This document shows, in pieces, positions 25,201 through 37,200 of a DNA stretch of 64,000 bases. The translations under genes were made by a program, and so were the position numbers. The notes under the pieces are model-generated. The model was given only the letters and a program-made list of their open reading frames with translations. It searched no databases and was not told where the DNA came from. Origin of the DNA: Stercorarius parasiticus (lineage: Eukaryota; Chordata; Aves; Charadriiformes; Stercorariidae); contig VWZL01000675.1 of NCBI GenBank assembly GCA_013396915.1, positions 167,302 through 231,301 on the forward strand, in the 5' to 3' direction. Numbering within the stretch: position 1 is the first letter of the stretch; every line of letters begins with the position of its first letter.

Positions 25201-28200
25201 CTAGGAACATAGGAAGTTCCGATCAAATATAAGAAAAAACTTCTTTACGGTGGGAGTGACAGAGCACTGGAACAGGCTGCCCAGGGAGGTTGTGGAGTCC
25301 CCTTCTCTGGAGACTTTCAAGACCTGCCTGGATGCAGTCCTGACTAATGTGCCCTAGGCAATCCTGCTTTAGCAGGGGAGATGGACTAGATGATCTCTAG
25401 AGGTCCTTTCCAACTCTGAAAAATTCTGTGATTCCATAATTTTGTAATTCTTGTAGTCTGACTTTTAGAGACACTGTCTGGTAGTAGTGTTTGTATCTTA
25501 AAACAGTAGTGAGTTAACACCACCACTCATACTTACTAAGGTGTTTAAGTTTCCATTTCATTTATGCAAGTCTGAGGGTTTTTCACTAAAATGGTAATCC
25601 TAACCATTTTCCTACGAGATAATTTTTCCAAGTCTCCTTTTGTGACGCTGCTTATCTTTGCTGGAATTTTTGTCTCAGGTCATTCAAGCAACAATTGAAA
25701 AGCACAAACAAAACAGCGAGACATTCAGAGCTTTCAATAGCTCTTTTTCTCAAGAGGAGGAGCATCTTCCTGATTCCTCAGTAAGTATGAGTGCTTAATT
25801 CTCCTTCTTGGCTATAACAGTTTTACCGACAGTTAAACTAGACTTAACACACCCGGCTTTAAAATAGTGTAGTCTTGTTCTTGATTTTTATATTACATTA
25901 CATTACAGTCAACTCCATTTCTCTGTCTCTCAAATGCGTATCAGTCATAGTTACTCAGCCATGCAGGTATGGAATAAATTACGCAGGGTAATTCAGTGCA
26001 AGAGACCTATCAGTCATGTTTTCCAGACGAGTGGCTCATTTAGCATAACAGGTGTAATTCTTCAATGTTATGAGTGGTTGTCTGTCTGGAATGATGTTTA
26101 TGTGCCTGGGAGATTCTGTCCATTACCTTTCCCCATCTCCTGAGAGACGCGTTTTGGGATTAGTTATTTTTTCTTATGTTATTATTATTTAAAAAGCTTT
26201 AAAGAGTTGAAAGGAAATTGATGCATTTTAAAAGGATCTTAAAAATACTGTCTTATAGATAACATATATATTTCAAAAAGAATATCCTTCAACTAAATAT
26301 GCAAAATAGTCTTGAAAGTTTGTTCTGTTTCTCTACAACTGTAACATATTACTCTATGCTGTGTTTGCTAGGAATTTTATTTTGGAACTATTCATGTGAG
26401 GATGATGACAATATCCCTTCATTTGGCCTGAAAATGATGGTGATAACCTTAACCACAGTCATTTGCTACAAGCTAAAGAGGAGAGGTCCTGGGAGAGGGA
26501 AATTTTTAGGAATTTTGTGCAGAGCTGCCTGTGTGTTGGTGATGTCGGTGGTCAAACATGGTAGATCTTGGGAGCACAGGGAGAGAAGGTCTGTCTGCAG
26601 AGATTAAACTTGGGGATCTTTTTATCTTCCCCCTTCTCTGTCCTCTTAAACATGGGGGGTTGGGGGTTGGGGTCTTTTGTTGGTTTGGGGTTTTTTTTTG
26701 TACCTAACCATTTTTGAACCTCTCCCAGATCTGATTCGGTGGCTCAATAATGCTGAATTTCTATCTGACTGATTTCCAAGGGGGCTCAGAAGAGATGTTA
26801 GATATTCCATTCATCCCAGCATTAATCACAGACTGACAGCGGAGATCTTCACAAACCTCCGCAGAGTCTAGGATCCCATTGCTGATAGTCACCAGCAATG
26901 AGCCATTTTCAGAATATGACATAGCTTCCTGATCATGAACTATTCATCAGCTAAAAATACTCGGAAAAAATCGGAAGACAATCAGTTTGTGCCTATATTT
27001 TAAGTTAACTCGTAGCTGCCTTCAGAACCAGGATGCTCTGATGGAAAAAATCTTTTGCTAATAAGCAAGCTAATAAGCACACTTCTTTCTATCTAATTAA
27101 GACACAGGGTCTGTTCAACTTCATTATTATTATCTCACTTTGTAAATTCCATTTTAGTTTGCTTCTGTATTAATGGTGTAGCCACATGTTTATACTCTAC
27201 TGGTTCATAAAAGTCAATCAGAGCAGAAGTCTGGTTTATCTCCTGGCTGTGATATTAATGCAGTATGCATCTTAATTTCTTTTATGCCAGAATGCTAACC
27301 TGCATTTTTAGGAGATTAGTTTATCTAGATAATCAGCTTTGAAAACTGATGTCACAGCTAAATGTGGCAGAAATTGCTGTGAGTTATAAAGAGCTGAAGG
27401 TACTTCCTGTAAGGAAAGCTGGCCAAATACTGAGAGCGTTCTTAGTAGCAGTGCGCTGCTGTAGACAGCATCTACCATACATCTCTCATCATCATTGTGG
27501 AATATTAGGCAGCATGTTTTAAAGGAAAAAATGACAATAATCTTCCTTTTTTGCTCTCATGAGTCAAGAAATAGATATGCACTCATGGATTCCTGGCTGG
27601 ATCTGTAACAGCTACAAGAAATTGGACTCTGGTTCCAGTAACCCTATAGAAAAAATAGCCAAATTGCTTTTCTCCCATCCTTGGCCATACATTTGATATG
27701 TTACAGTGCTTATGATTGATTTCAGTTGCATGACCACTATGTGCCTTTGCACGCAATTCTTACCATGCTTTTGTTTTCCCTGATGACTTAAATGAGCTCA
27801 TCAAGCACTAAAGGGTTGATCTTGAGCCTGTAATTTGCCTACGGAAGACTTGCGGTTTCTTGGAGGTGCAGAGATCTGACATTTGACCCGATTCTTAAGA
27901 TTAGGCGAGAGCAATAATCCACAGCATTAATAAACTCACCTGTCAGGAGGTGACTACTCAGTGTCATTGCCAGTCAGCTCTCTGCTGGGTGACCGTAGCA
28001 GTGATCTTCTAAAGAAGTCTTTTCAGAAAGCTTCAGGATCCCTTTGTGGCTTAGTTCCTTCAGAAACAGGACACTCATTTCCTTGTTTTCCATTTTCATC
28101 TGCAGCATTTCAGACTATGTATGTGAAGGGTTTTTTTTAAAACCATCTAAAAATGTTCCCAAGGAAAAGGAACTCTCTTACTACGGCTTCATCTCAGAAG

Positions 28201-31200
28201 AGTTGGAGGCTCGTGGTGTGGGGGAAGGACCCAGTTTGGGCATTATTAGAAGGGTGGCAAGGAAAAGTGCTGCAGAGAGCTGAGCTCTGCAGAAGTGGTA
28301 TTCCTAAGATTTGGGAGTGCTTCTGTTAGTTAAATCATGATTTTTAGATCCTATTAAATCATCATTATTTCCCACCCCCATTTCTGTTCCTCCTCCTAGC
28401 GCTGGAGACTGTCTGACAAACACATGTATAACTGTCTTCCTCCATACAGAATTTTACATAGTTTGCATGCTAATGGTAACATAGGGGGGAGAAATCTTTT
28501 TCAGGTTAAGAGTAGAGAGTATTTGATTTTTAGTATTCTATTCCAAAGAAATATTAAAAGGGCATAGGGTTCTGAACAGGCAACTAGAGAAATCTACTCT
28601 TTTCCCTAAACTTGCTGGGTTTTTTCTCATTCTCTCCTTCAGACCTCATTTTCTCTCCGCATTTTCCATTTCCTTTCCCAAGTCCCGTGTTGCAGCACAC
28701 AGTCGTCCTTTTGCTAGGCAGAGGGGTCTAAATACCTGGGTCGGTTAGGATTCCAGTGGAAAGAAACCCCTTTCCACAGGACTGGGAAATAGATGATGTG
28801 GAGACCCTAGGGTTGCTGGGCTTTTGCTGAGGCAGAAATAGTTGGCTAGAGTTGAGTACATGATGCTTCCCTTCAATTAAGGGAAGGGGCACAGCCCTGG
28901 CCCTAGGGGATGCGTTGTCTTGATTGTATTAGTAGATAAATAGATCCAACTAGGTATGGGAATGACTAGCTCTTCAATTTGGTGGCTTACTCAAAGCCAC
29001 AGTTCAGGTTGTTTCTAATAACAGAGATGAAACCTTTTTGCTTTCAAATGGAATGAAGCTAGAGTGCAAAAATGCACCGGAGATGTGGATAATCTCAAAA
29101 TACGAGATGTTGTCTAATTGGCAAAGGAAGAATGATCTATGGGAATAACAGGAGAATTTATCATAAAGAGTCTAACATTTTGAGAACCCCCTGTAAACTA
29201 GCAAACTCCTTGTAAATTAATGACAGATAAGATGGTTTTCCTTTTAGGATATAGCCTATGATTTTGGTGTACATAAGCTTGTTATTTGCCCTCTATATGT
29301 ATTGAATACTAATAATATTGAATACATCTAGATGCCAGCATGCATTTATGAAGAGCCCCCCAGGACAGGTTGGGGGGTGACCTGCTGGAGAGCAGCTCGG
29401 TGGAAAGAGACCTGGGAGTCCTGGGGGACAACAGGATGACCACGAGCCAGCGATGGGCCCTCGTGGCCAAGAAGGCCAATGGCATCCTGGGGTACATCAA
29501 GAAGAATGTGGCCAGCAGGTGGAGGGAGGTCATCCTCCCCCTCTNNNNNNNNNNNNNNNNNNNNNNNNNNNNNNNNNNNNNNNNNNNNNNNNNNNNNNNN
29601 NNNNNNNNNNGGTGGAGTCTCCATCTCTGGAGACATTCCGAACCCGCCTGGATGCGTTCCTGTGCCACCTGCTCTGGGTGATCCTGCTCTGGCAGGGGGT
29701 TGGATGGGATGATCTCCAGAGGTCCCTTCCAACCCCTGCCATTCTGTAATTCTGTGAAGAGTTTTATGAAGAGACGTATTGCAGTTCTTCCTCCTCAGAA
29801 TCCACTGGCTACACAGAACACTTGCTGGTTTGGCTTGCAGGGCTCGGAGGGACTGGAGTAGTTCAGAAGCTGGCGGATGGCGTTCTGCAGAGCTGTGGGG
29901 CCAGGCACTCGCTGCAGCGAGGAGCAGGCTTGGCAGCGCAGCACCAGCTGGAAAGTCCCCTGCTTCGTAGCCAACCCAGTATTTGAGAGAGGCTGAGTAA
30001 CGTGCAATTAAAGTGTGCTCACAAGCAAATATTTGAGGGGTTGAAAGCAAATGATGCCATGTTTTCTTTTTCAATATTTTCGTATCTTTAGGAAGACTGT
30101 CCATGTTGAAGTTGTTTTGTGTCATTCTGTTTCCCTCAGATAGCCAGCACCAGCTCGGTGGAATCGATGCCAGGAGCAGATGGTGGTGGTGCCTTTGGAG
30201 GGGTAAGTCATTTGGCGCTAATACTTTCAGTAGAGCAAGGCGGGGGGCAGGGGATGTTTCTTTTGTAGCAGGAAAAAAAATCAGAGATACTTCAGTATAT
30301 TGGTATATAGTCTGCTGTCTGGTGGTGCAGCTGTGCTGTCATTAACTTCTTGGCCAGGTTACGTCCACAGCTACTGGCAGAGTTTGCACCATCAGTGAGC
30401 TTAAATCCTCCTCTTCCAGATACATGCTGCACATGTGTGTGAACCTAGTTACAGGGAACCTAGCTGGAGGGAAGTCGATTGGTACATTGGTAGCACTGGG
30501 GCGCTTTATTGTGGGGTTTTTGGTTTTTTTCAAATTTGTATGGGGAGCCGCACTGGGGGGAGGAGGGCAAAGAGAGACAGGGAAACCTGGCTGGTTAATA
30601 CTGTCCTATTGTGTAGCTCAGGATTTCATCTCCAGGAACAAATTCTGATTAACACTTCTTTCATAGCGTGCTTTCCATGTTTCTGCCAATGCAGAGGAGG
30701 AAATGCTAGTACTTTCATCTCTCGCCTGTAAGTGATTGGCTGCTGCAAAAGCAAAATATACTTTTAAAGATATTTTTCATTTTGCTTTGTGTACGACATC
30801 TGTGACTGCTGCTGAGTCAGAGCAGAGGTTTTGAGTCCTTAATAAGGTCTATTTTTTAGCATTCTTATCTCTCCCTTCCAAAATGCCTTCTGAGAATAAC
30901 AGATTTTCAGGAAATGCCTTAGGGTCATCTGAGTTTACTGAAAAAATCCCCAACAAGAAGAAATAACAACCAAAAAAAAACCCTATCTGCTGAGACATAC
31001 TGTAGGATTTTATGTATTAGTATGACCTTTTTAATAACAAATGAACCACTTAGCAGGCTCTTGCAGTCCTCTGGCCAAGCTTGTTAACATACTGGTAGAG
31101 TTTACAGACAATCAGTGAAAAGCTGTTAGACAAGCCAGCAACATGACCTATGCAAACAAGGGCTTATTAAAAATAAATGTTTGCAATTAAAGTACTCCTT

Positions 31201-34200
31201 GCTGTTTATTGCTTGTTCACACTTCATATTTTCCCTAAGCAATTTTTTAGGTATTTGTAGTCAGTTCTGTGATTAGTGCCCCTGTTCCTTGAGTTACAGA
31301 TGCTATAGTGAGCTGGCTACTTAATGGAAAAGATGCTTTATATAGTATTTAAAAATAAACACATAAAAATTTCTGTTGGTCTTAATTTTCTTAGGGAAAT
31401 GTAAATTTTAGTTGTCATTAAATAAAAATTTGGATCTTTTTAGTTGATTATAAATAGTTGTGTTAGTGATTTGCATAGTATATCTTCACACATTAAGTAA
31501 TTTTCCTTAAGTATTTAAAGAAAAATTTAATTCCTGAGATGGGGGGGGAGATGATGAAAAGCACAAAGGTAAAAATATCCAAAATTGTGTATTATTGATT
31601 TTGATTCTGGGATCTCATTCTGCTGTACTGTAGCAAATGTATTACATCAGCATGAGCAATAAATTCAGACGTTAGTTGCAGCTTTAGAAAATATTAATTT
31701 TTAATGATGACATCACTTTAGAAACATCTCAGTGAATGCATGAGCAAGTCCAGTCTGTGCTTAACAGCTTCCCCATGCAAACCACTGGGTGGTGGTGGTG
31801 GCCAGCAAACGACTGTCTCCTTCCTGTGGTGCTGCTGAGCCTGTTGAGGAGTCTGCTGGGGTTCTCCTCGGTGCTGCACGTCAGCATCACCAGGCAGTGA
31901 GACACGATGCAGGAAGGATAAGCTGCTTGCTCCACAGCATGGTGGACACTGCTGCGCTGCACTGCTAGCACAGTTTGTACGGTTTCTGCTAAACCTTCTG
32001 CGTGCACAAGGAGAGTAAAAGCCAGTGGAAGATTGTCCTGCATGTAATCTTGCATATTATGACACTGTCATTTAGAGAAACAAACTAAACAATGTTGCTG
32101 CGTTGCAAAGTGTAAAATATGCTATATAATTTAAATTAATTTCTCACATATATTCAGCATTTCCAAAAGCACCTGCTGATATTCTGCCCCATTGCAGGTG
32201 TCTCCAAATATGTAATTTGTAAATGGAAAATACGCAGCTGTATAAGCACAATGAGAAGAAAAAGATTTAAAACCCCTTTGTTGCTCATGCGTCTGCCTAT
32301 ATAAGAGTCTCATCAGACTGTGTATATAGTGCGTTGAGGTTTAATGTCTGCCTACTGGCCCAGACAGAATGAAATATATAGCAAGTAATAAATAACAGAA
32401 CAACAGTCTCCCGAGCCCATTGGTTTTCTTGCTGTTCCTACCAGCTCTTCGGTGTTTCTTCCCTGCTTTTCAGAAGCAAGTGGAGGCTCCAGTGGTTCAC
32501 TAATGATGTGATGTCTGCTTTCCTACGCACTCCAGCCACAGGCCTTCACCGTGCAGTCACTCAGCTCTAGGCATGAGTTGTATCTCTCGCTGGGGTATAT
32601 GCTCTTTTTCCACCAAAATTTTAAAGTTGGAGTAAACTGTCAAGATTTAGAGAGTTAAATGCAGCTGTACGGTAAAAGCAAATTAGTGGTCAAAAAAGCG
32701 CAGTCTGAAGGAAGTGGATGTAGATACTGGCTGCGAACAGATTTTATGCAAGTGTTTTTTCCTGTTGGACTCACCAGCTTCAAAACAGAGCTGGGTACAG
32801 CAAGAAAGATAAGAAATATGACAATTATTCAAGTGCATTAGTATCAAGATACTCCAGTTGAAACTAGGGCAGCTTTATATTAGCTTCCCTCTTAACATAC
32901 ATCAAGAGTAAATAAGGTAGCTTGTATAATAAAGGACATGGTTGCAAAGTGACTGTTAAATTTATCTTTGATGAACAAGGCTTGTGAATTACAATGCATG
33001 TCCTTGTTTTCTACAAAACCCATGCTGTTCTGATGGTATATAGTTAAGAGTACGTGGCAGGGTCAGCTTCCTGAGCTGTGGCTGGGTGGGATGGGGGGAT
33101 GGCCCATGCAGCAAAGTCTCATCGTTTTCACAGGGATGGAAAGCAAAGGGCTTCTTAGTTCTTCCTCAGTGTCAGTAGTTAAATAACGTAATATTGAATA
33201 ATTCTTTCTTCTATAATGGCTCATTGGAATTTGCCAAGTCGTAAAGAAAAAAAAATTTTCATTTTTATTATCTTTTCTACAGCTGCATTAGCAAAGTTTC
33301 AAACTCTTGTGTTCTCACTGTGTTCTCATAATGTTGAGAAATATTACGAAACGTTGCTGATATTCATCAAACACTTAAAGACCTCATTATATAGCGCCTT
33401 CTTTAATTAGCGAAGTTAGTATTAAATGCTTGTATGCTAAGGCACAAGTTAAAATACAATGATCTAAAATAAATATACTGGTCTAAAATAAAAGCTCATG
33501 CATAACTGTCATAATAAATGTTGCCCAATATAATACCCTTTCTGCTTTCTTTCCTCTGTCTAATATATGGGTGATGTATTTCTGAAAGTGAACACTGTCC
33601 AGACTGCTTCACCCTCAGAAGGAAGTCAAAAACGAGATCCATTAGAGGAAGTATTCAACTTGAGTCCTTTCTGTGTTGTAGAAACATGTATTTGGGTGAT
33701 GATGGATACTCCTATTGAAGTACAAATCAAATTAACCAATTTCCACGTGAAGCAGTCCATTCAGTTAATGTTAGAGGAACTTCAGCATTTTTCCTATGCA
33801 GGCACATGTAGGTATCAATTGAAAGCCAAAAACCTGGTTTTGTTTAGCATTTGTCAAGATTATCTTTCAGTCACAGCTCACAAGGCTAAATGGTGCCTTC
33901 ATTTATGCTCTTGCCATTCCACACTAGTGAAATTGTAACATAAGAATCAAAAGGCTTCTTATGCTATATGCAAATTTTAACTGCTAAGAAGAGAAAAATT
34001 CGGGTTGACCGGTGAGGAAATGTTCCGAGCTGACAACTTAAGGGGGATCCATCCCTAGCCAGCAGGAGGAAAATCAGTGTTCTGAAAAATTATATAGCTT
34101 TAGCATCAAAATTCGAGTGAGAAACGGCTGACTTTAGCCAATATGTGTGATACAAATAAAAAAGTTACTCTGTAGATTGCTGTGGATCAGTAGAAGCTTT

Positions 34201-37200
34201 TCAGATCGCCTTAATTATACGCCTTACTTGGAGGGGTCTAATAGAGTCTGAGAGGAACGTTTTTGCCAATGATTCATCCGAGGCATTGTTTGATTGGTGT
34301 AATTCAACATCGAACTGGTTACATCTGGTTCTTCACAAGAAAAGTGAAATACTGCACTCGGCTTAAGTGTGGGGGAGGACTTGGATTTGCAGGCATTCTG
34401 TTTTGCTGAGCAATTAATACGTACACATACAGGGCTATCGTGGTGTTCCTGAATGACGAAATCCATATGACTGCGCTTCACCAAGCCGAATTGCAAAGCA
34501 TCCTATGTACTTGTGTACAAGTTTGAAACATAGCTATTGCAGCTATGGAAAAGATAATACAAATAAAAAGATCCAATCCAATTAGAAGTAATTAGTTGTG
34601 GTTTTGTTGTGTAATGCCATTACAAGGCAGGGTGGTTTCAATAGCTCTGCTGAAAGACAATGTGCTTTCCTCTGTAACCAGGAAATGGCAGGGCAGACAC
34701 TCACAGGGAGACGGAAAGATGGGAGAGTGCTGTCAGCTTATAAAATTTGATATTTTTTTTTTAAATTGGCCTGCAAACCTGTATTAGTGACTTCTGCAGG
34801 TTACTCGTAACCACTAAGGTGAGACCTTAGGGCAAATGGCAGAGTTTCCCTAGCGCTGGTGATACCTGTCTGCTGATCCTTGGGCACCCTCTGCCAATTG
34901 TAGTTGCTGCTGCCTTTCCTCCCACCCCCACGTGCCCACATCCTTAGTTAAAGAAAGGCTTTGAAGAAGGGGAAATTTTTTGAGCCAGCTGTTCTTTCTC
35001 AAGTGAACTTACGACTTAGTATGCACGGGTGGCTTAAAGGGAAGGGGGGGAGTTAGGAGTCCAGAATCTGTGTAACCCACAATGGGCCTGATCTTCACCT
35101 GGGTGATTTTTCAGAAAAAATATAAAATTCCTCTGCTCTTTTGGTTTAGAGGAAGTGTTTCTTCTCCCAGTAGTTTGTTAAATGACTATGTCAAGCAAAC
35201 GAAAATGAAGAGGGTTATCAAACCTCTTCTCATGAAAGGGCTGTGCTGGAGGAATGTGATGGAGCCACCTTCTCTGGGCTGGGATCTCCATGCCGATGCT
35301 GCCTGGCTGGGAGTGTCCCCGGCTTATCCCCAGGGAGCTGCTGTTCCTGGCACATAGCCATCCTGACTGGGAAGGACAAATAGTATTTATTTGTTCAAAA
35401 AATAAAACAAAACAGGGGAACTACCTAAAGTTTTGTCTGAAGCTGTATTTTTGTGAACTGCACATTGTCACGTTAATGCTCTCCAGTTCATCAGAAAATT
35501 GGACAATTGAGTTTAATTATACCAAGTGACTTTAGTCACCCAGTATAGCTTAGCTTAAGAGGCTAAACTTGCTTGGCTATCTAGACAGCTGATAAAAAGT
35601 GTCTTCTGCCAAGAGCAGTTGATAGCAGGTCCCCGGTGTAGTTGGCTTGGCTTCCTGAGGAGCTTTATGTTTCATCACGGGGTGGGAGGAGCCTGAGGAA
35701 TCTCCTAGACTATGCATTTGAAGTTGGGTGGTGCGAAAATCCACTGCCAACACCATTTGCTTCTTCAGTCGAGCTGCTTTCCCCCAAACCTTCTCATCTC
35801 CTCCACACAAACAGAAGAGTTTACAAGGCACTCGCAAAGTCAACAACATTTACCTTAGCCAAGTCCCGTTGCAGAAGGGAGGAGGATGAGTGCCAGAAGG
35901 AAGGCTCTTCTTGACAAGCCCACATAGCCAGTTCCTCTTCCTCCTTGCCAACAGATGGTGAGACGAGGTTACTCAGTGGCACAAGGGGGCAGAGGGACTT
36001 GAATTGGCTGTAGCAATCTGAAATCACGTAATGCTGCACCAGAAACACCTGATGGCTGAGCCAGCCATCCAGCCATAGGTCATCAGCAGAGTTGATGTGA
36101 ATTCTTTTCTAAAACCATGTGAAATCCAAAGAGGATCTTTGTCACTAGGAGAATGCTATGAAATGTTTTGCAATCTCTTTTTTTTTTTTTTAAATAAATC
36201 ACACAATTGTACTTTTCATTTCAGAGTGATTCCTGTAGGAAATCTTCCAAATCCAAGCGTGACAAGGAGAAACAGGCTTGCAAGAGCTGCAGCGAAAGCT
36301 TTAACTCCATCACTAAAAGGCGGCACCACTGTAAGCAGTGTGGGGCAGTAAGTATCAGAATGCCCCCGGTGTGAGGGGCCTAGTCTGTGCTGTTTTAAAG
36401 GCAAATACAGCACCTCCATGGATAAAAAGGTGGTGCCTTCCCTGGGGATGCGCGTGTATCTGGGGAGGGGCCTGTCCACTTTATTTTGTTTGCAGAAACA
36501 GAATAGCCTTCTGACAGCCTTACCTCACACAGCAGCTCTTTCTAGGATGAACAGCTGAACATACGATATTAAAGATGGATGGGTTCTTCTTTCCCTAAAA
36601 CTTGTCCCTGAGTTGTCCAGAATTGCTTGCGCCAACGTGGTTTCCTCTTGCTTGAAAAGTCAAAAAAAATCAGTCCTGGAGATTCAAGGCTGGGTTACTG
36701 GAGGCACTTATCCACCCTTCCCCAGTGCCATTCACTGACAGCTTAACTTTCTTTTTTCTTTCTGAAAATCACAACCACAGCCAAGATGAGATTGATTTCT
36801 GTAATACAACTTGAAACCTACCTTCTGTGACGTGTGTTTCATGGTTCAGTGTTCCTAATGTAACTAGTACAGAATAATGTTATTTAAATACCATTATTCA
36901 TCTGAAGTGGAGATAAATTTTCAGCTGAAGAGAGACCTAAATGTATAGTTAAGATGTTTAAAGAAACCTCAGTCTCGGCAATTGCAATAAAATTACTGTG
37001 GAGGAGACGCTTTCACACTGGAGTTGGGGTTGTCAGCCATCTGGGTTTGTTTTTATTAATACTTACTAAAATCATGAAATACGTTTCTGGAGGTTTAAAA
37101 TGTTCCATTGCAAATCTCAGTATTATTAAAGAAATGAAATAATAGCTTTCTTCCATGGAAGAGAGATAACAAGAATTGCATTATTAATATTTACTGTTAA

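Larger units (their letters stand above)
25781..30139. other. FGD3 intron, 4.4 kb
   Basis: Contains a G-rich tract (26653-26690) and a gapped CR1 copy (29356-29757). The middle part (about 26700-28300) has no recognised repeat and looks like slowly evolving unique DNA, but I cannot test conservation. Confidence 0.85.

Noticed and set aside
31729..32055. 108-codon minus-strand ORF
   Set aside because: No recognisable domain. The CAC/GTG-rich composition explains the His run.
33567..33938. 123-codon + ORF in the 6-kb intron
   Set aside because: No family content or splice context. Consistent with chance.
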